6,291 nt of DNA from Planctomycetaceae bacterium (GTDB lineage Bacteria; Planctomycetota; Planctomycetia; Pirellulales; JAEUIK01). Every line of letters begins with the position of its first letter. Position 1 is the first letter of the stretch. The notes below the pieces were generated by a model, which made no database searches, was not told the DNA's origin, and saw nothing but the letters and a program-made list of their open reading frames with translations. The stretch is taken from contig JAEUIK010000676.1 of assembly GCA_016793185.1 (NCBI GenBank), forward strand, positions 1 to 6,291, in the 5' to 3' direction. Both the position numbers and the translations under genes were made by a program. Shown in pieces: positions 6,185 through 6,291 of the stretch.

Positions 6185-6291
6185 TCAGCTCGCGGGCGCC
6201 GCGCCCAAGTTGAGGCGAGCCAGATCGCACGTGCGAGTCAGCGCCACGCGCACCGGCGGGACGTTGCCTCGGCCCGCTTCGCCTACGCCCG
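6185..6291 (-). CDS. Possible C-terminal tail of an upstream gene (partial, doubtful)
   Basis: On the minus strand a reading frame enters from the window edge and stays open for 34 sense codons, to a TGA at 6187-6185. It ends PPVRVALTRTCDLARLNLGA followed by APAS. GC by codon position is about 79, 65 and 82 percent for positions 1, 2 and 3, which fits coding DNA in a GC-rich genome. However, the stretch is short and another minus-strand frame is also open here. No family is recognisable. If real, its stop lies 60 bp upstream of the acyl-CoA synthetase start, so the two could share an operon. Otherwise this is intergenic DNA carrying a 12-bp palindrome (6225-6236). Confidence 0.25.
   Translation of the reverse strand, partial: GVGEAGRGNVPPVRVALTRTCDLARLNLGAAPAS

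Overview
The window is GC-rich DNA carrying five confidently read protein genes, plus a possible sixth cut off at the right edge. The organism is most likely a planctomycete of the Pirellulales type. The grounds are a ribosomal protein L3 with a basic insert of the kind I associate with planctomycetes, small palindromic intergenic repeats, and loosely spaced genes of unrelated function. This placement is inference, not proof.

Layout. Positions 1-115 hold a cluster of three short hairpin repeats. The last of them overlaps the 3' end of a leftward metal-dependent amidohydrolase gene (108-1385). Upstream of it on the same strand is a gene for a secreted DUF6454-type protein (1500-2348), so these two may be co-transcribed leftward. 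A 310-bp divergent intergenic region (2349-2658) follows. It holds a near-consensus housekeeping promoter (TTGACA, 17-bp spacer, TAAAAT) and a leader of about 118 nt with two adjacent hairpins. That promoter drives rightward rplC (L3, 2659-3345). rplC is followed not by rplD and the rest of the S10 operon but by a 21-nt tandem duplication and a DUF480/YceH-family gene (3482-4285). A strong intrinsic terminator (4394-4437) ends the rightward unit. It lies directly against the stop codon of a convergent leftward long- or medium-chain acyl-CoA synthetase gene (4442-6124), which has a strong ribosome binding site. Positions 6125-6291 hold the upstream region of that gene, with a 12-bp palindrome and possibly the tail of another leftward gene.

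How the parts fit. L3 is a core 50S subunit protein and YceH is a winged-helix-fold protein of unsettled role. The others are metabolic or secreted functions with no obvious shared pathway. I see no defence system, mobile element, CRISPR array, tRNA or rRNA, and no evident new multi-gene system. The points most worth a second look are the detached rplC with its structured leader, the stop codon embedded in an intergenic repeat, and the 21-nt tandem duplication whose copies differ only by A/G changes.
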